From positions 1 through 6,475 of the forward strand of contig DAONVO010000111.1 in NCBI GenBank assembly GCA_035412805.1: a stretch of DNA of 6,475 bases. The letters run 5' to 3'. Position 1 is the first letter of the stretch. Every line of letters begins with the position of its first letter. The stretch is from DTU018 sp029550685. GTDB taxonomy: Bacteria; Bacillota; Syntrophomonadia; Syntrophomonadales; Syntrophomonadaceae. This document shows positions 5,517 to 6,475 of the stretch, piece after piece. A program made the position numbers and the translations under genes. The notes under the pieces were generated by a model that saw only the letters and a program-made list of their open reading frames with translations, was not told the origin of the DNA and did no database searches.

Positions 5517-6455
5517 ATGATTATAAGTGCCAGCCGGAGAACTGACATTCCCGCATTTTACTCAGAGTGGTTCATGAACCGCATTAGGGCTGGTTATTGC
5601 ACCACCATTAATCCTTTTAATCGTAAACAGGTAGCATACGTGTCCTTAAAACCAGAGGATGTTGACGTAATTGTTTTCTGGACCAAGAATCCAGAACCAC
5701 TGATTAAACATCTAGAAGAACTGGATGACCGCGGATTCCGTTACTATTTTCAATATACTCTAACCGGTTATCCCCAAGCCCTTGAACCTCAGGTTCCGGA
5801 ATTGAAGAAGGGGATTAGCACCTTCAAAAAACTGGCTGATCGTATAGGTCCCGAAAAGGTGATTTGGCGATATGATCCCATAGTTATCAGCAATATTACT
5901 GATACAAACTACCATAAAAAACAAATTGACCACATTGCCAGGGAACTGGAAGGATTTACCCATAGGCTGGTTATCAGCATCGTAGATGAGTACCGCAAGA
6001 CAAAGATAAACTTTGATCAGCAAGAAAGGCGATCAATAAATATTGAAAGGCAAATCTCCGAAGACCAGGTCCGCGATATCATAGAATTTGCCGTTGACCG
6101 AACTAAACGGTCAAAGATGGAAGCATTTAGCTGTGCAGAGATTTTGAATCTGAAACCATTTGGTCTGATGCCTGGTAAATGTATTGATGATCACTATATA
6201 AAAAGAGTATTCGGGATCGATGTAACATCAGAAAAAGATAAATCGCAAAGGTCAGAATGCGGCTGTGTTCACAGCAAGGATATCGGTGCCTATGATACCT
6301 GCTTACATGGGTGTCTTTACTGTTATGCTGGTACACTATCAGCCGCTAAGAAAAACCAAACCAATCACTTCCCGGATTCACCTTCGATCATTGGTCGCTT
6401 GGATGCAGAACCCAAAGATGAGGTTAATGGAACTGAACAGCCTGCTTTGTTCTAA
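5517..6455 (+). CDS. DUF1848 family protein, radical SAM-like with C-terminal Fe-S motif
   Basis: This 312-residue, probably cytoplasmic protein of the DUF1848 family has no established reaction. It opens with MIISASRRTDIPAFYSEWF, a hallmark of the family, and then shows WTKNP (55-59), a YYFQYTLTGY strand (76-85) and WRYDP (117-121), consistent with a TIM-barrel-like fold. Near the C-terminus is a cysteine cluster: Cys248 and Cys250 (ECGC), an SKDIGAYDTC segment, and CLHGCLYC with Cys262, Cys266 and Cys269. The last is a CX3CX2C motif followed by YA, as in SplB-like radical SAM proteins, where it lies near the N-terminus. A 4Fe-4S cluster is therefore likely; radical SAM activity is inferred. 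About 40 residues after the cluster are polar and look poorly structured. No downstream gene is visible in the remaining 20 bases. Expression may be controlled by the structured leader at 5323-5434. Confidence 0.85.
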   Translation: MIISASRRTDIPAFYSEWFMNRIRAGYCTTINPFNRKQVAYVSLKPEDVDVIVFWTKNPEPLIKHLEELDDRGFRYYFQYTLTGYPQALEPQVPELKKGISTFKKLADRIGPEKVIWRYDPIVISNITDTNYHKKQIDHIARELEGFTHRLVISIVDEYRKTKINFDQQERRSINIERQISEDQVRDIIEFAVDRTKRSKMEAFSCAEILNLKPFGLMPGKCIDDHYIKRVFGIDVTSEKDKSQRSECGCVHSKDIGAYDTCLHGCLYCYAGTLSAAKKNQTNHFPDSPSIIGRLDAEPKDEVNGTEQPALF

Positions 6456-6475
6456 GCCCTAAATCCCTCACGACT

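Noticed and set aside
6265..6462. 65-codon + strand frame overlapping the end of the DUF1848 gene
   Set aside because: It lies in another frame over the conserved cysteine cluster of the DUF1848 protein; a shadow frame.

Overview
The window looks like chromosomal DNA from an anaerobic Gram-positive bacterium, most probably a member of the Clostridia (Bacillota). The clues are strong AGGAGG-type ribosome binding sites, a TTG start, moderately AT-rich DNA, two different iron-sulfur radical SAM type proteins (oxygen-sensitive chemistry) and a bacterial SERCA-type calcium pump. I cannot name the species from the sequence alone. All five genes I accept lie on the + strand. I saw no tRNA, rRNA, CRISPR array or transposase.

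Layout: 1-205 is a non-coding upstream region with one weak promoter candidate. 206-1582 encodes a radical SAM enzyme with a SPASM/twitch-like C-terminus. 1655-4270 encodes a P2-type Ca2+-transporting ATPase, whose TTG start is set by its Shine-Dalgarno sequence. 4275-4565 encodes a small, charged, helical protein of unknown function that begins 4 bases after the pump's stop. A near-perfect extended -10 promoter (4597-4605) then starts a separate unit: a single-domain GyrI-like (AraC effector-binding type) protein at 4634-5092. A large stem-loop over its stop codon and an intrinsic terminator (5157-5187) end that unit. After about 420 bases of non-coding DNA comes a DUF1848 protein (5517-6455), which carries its radical SAM-like cysteine cluster at the C-terminus.

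How the parts relate: the first three genes probably form one transcription unit, with a 72-base gap and then a 4-base gap and no terminator between them. Nothing in the sequences ties the radical SAM enzyme functionally to calcium transport. The GyrI-like gene is independently expressed and is probably a small-molecule binding or detoxifying protein. The most interesting stretch is the leader of the DUF1848 gene. A TATAAT box is followed by RNA that can fold into a three-way junction, whose closing strand can re-pair with a downstream segment. That downstream segment overlaps a perfect complement of the gene's ribosome binding site. This is the layout of a translational riboswitch or attenuator, and I do not recognise it as a known class. 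The same stretch is bracketed by a 10-base inverted repeat, so a small mobile element is a rival explanation.
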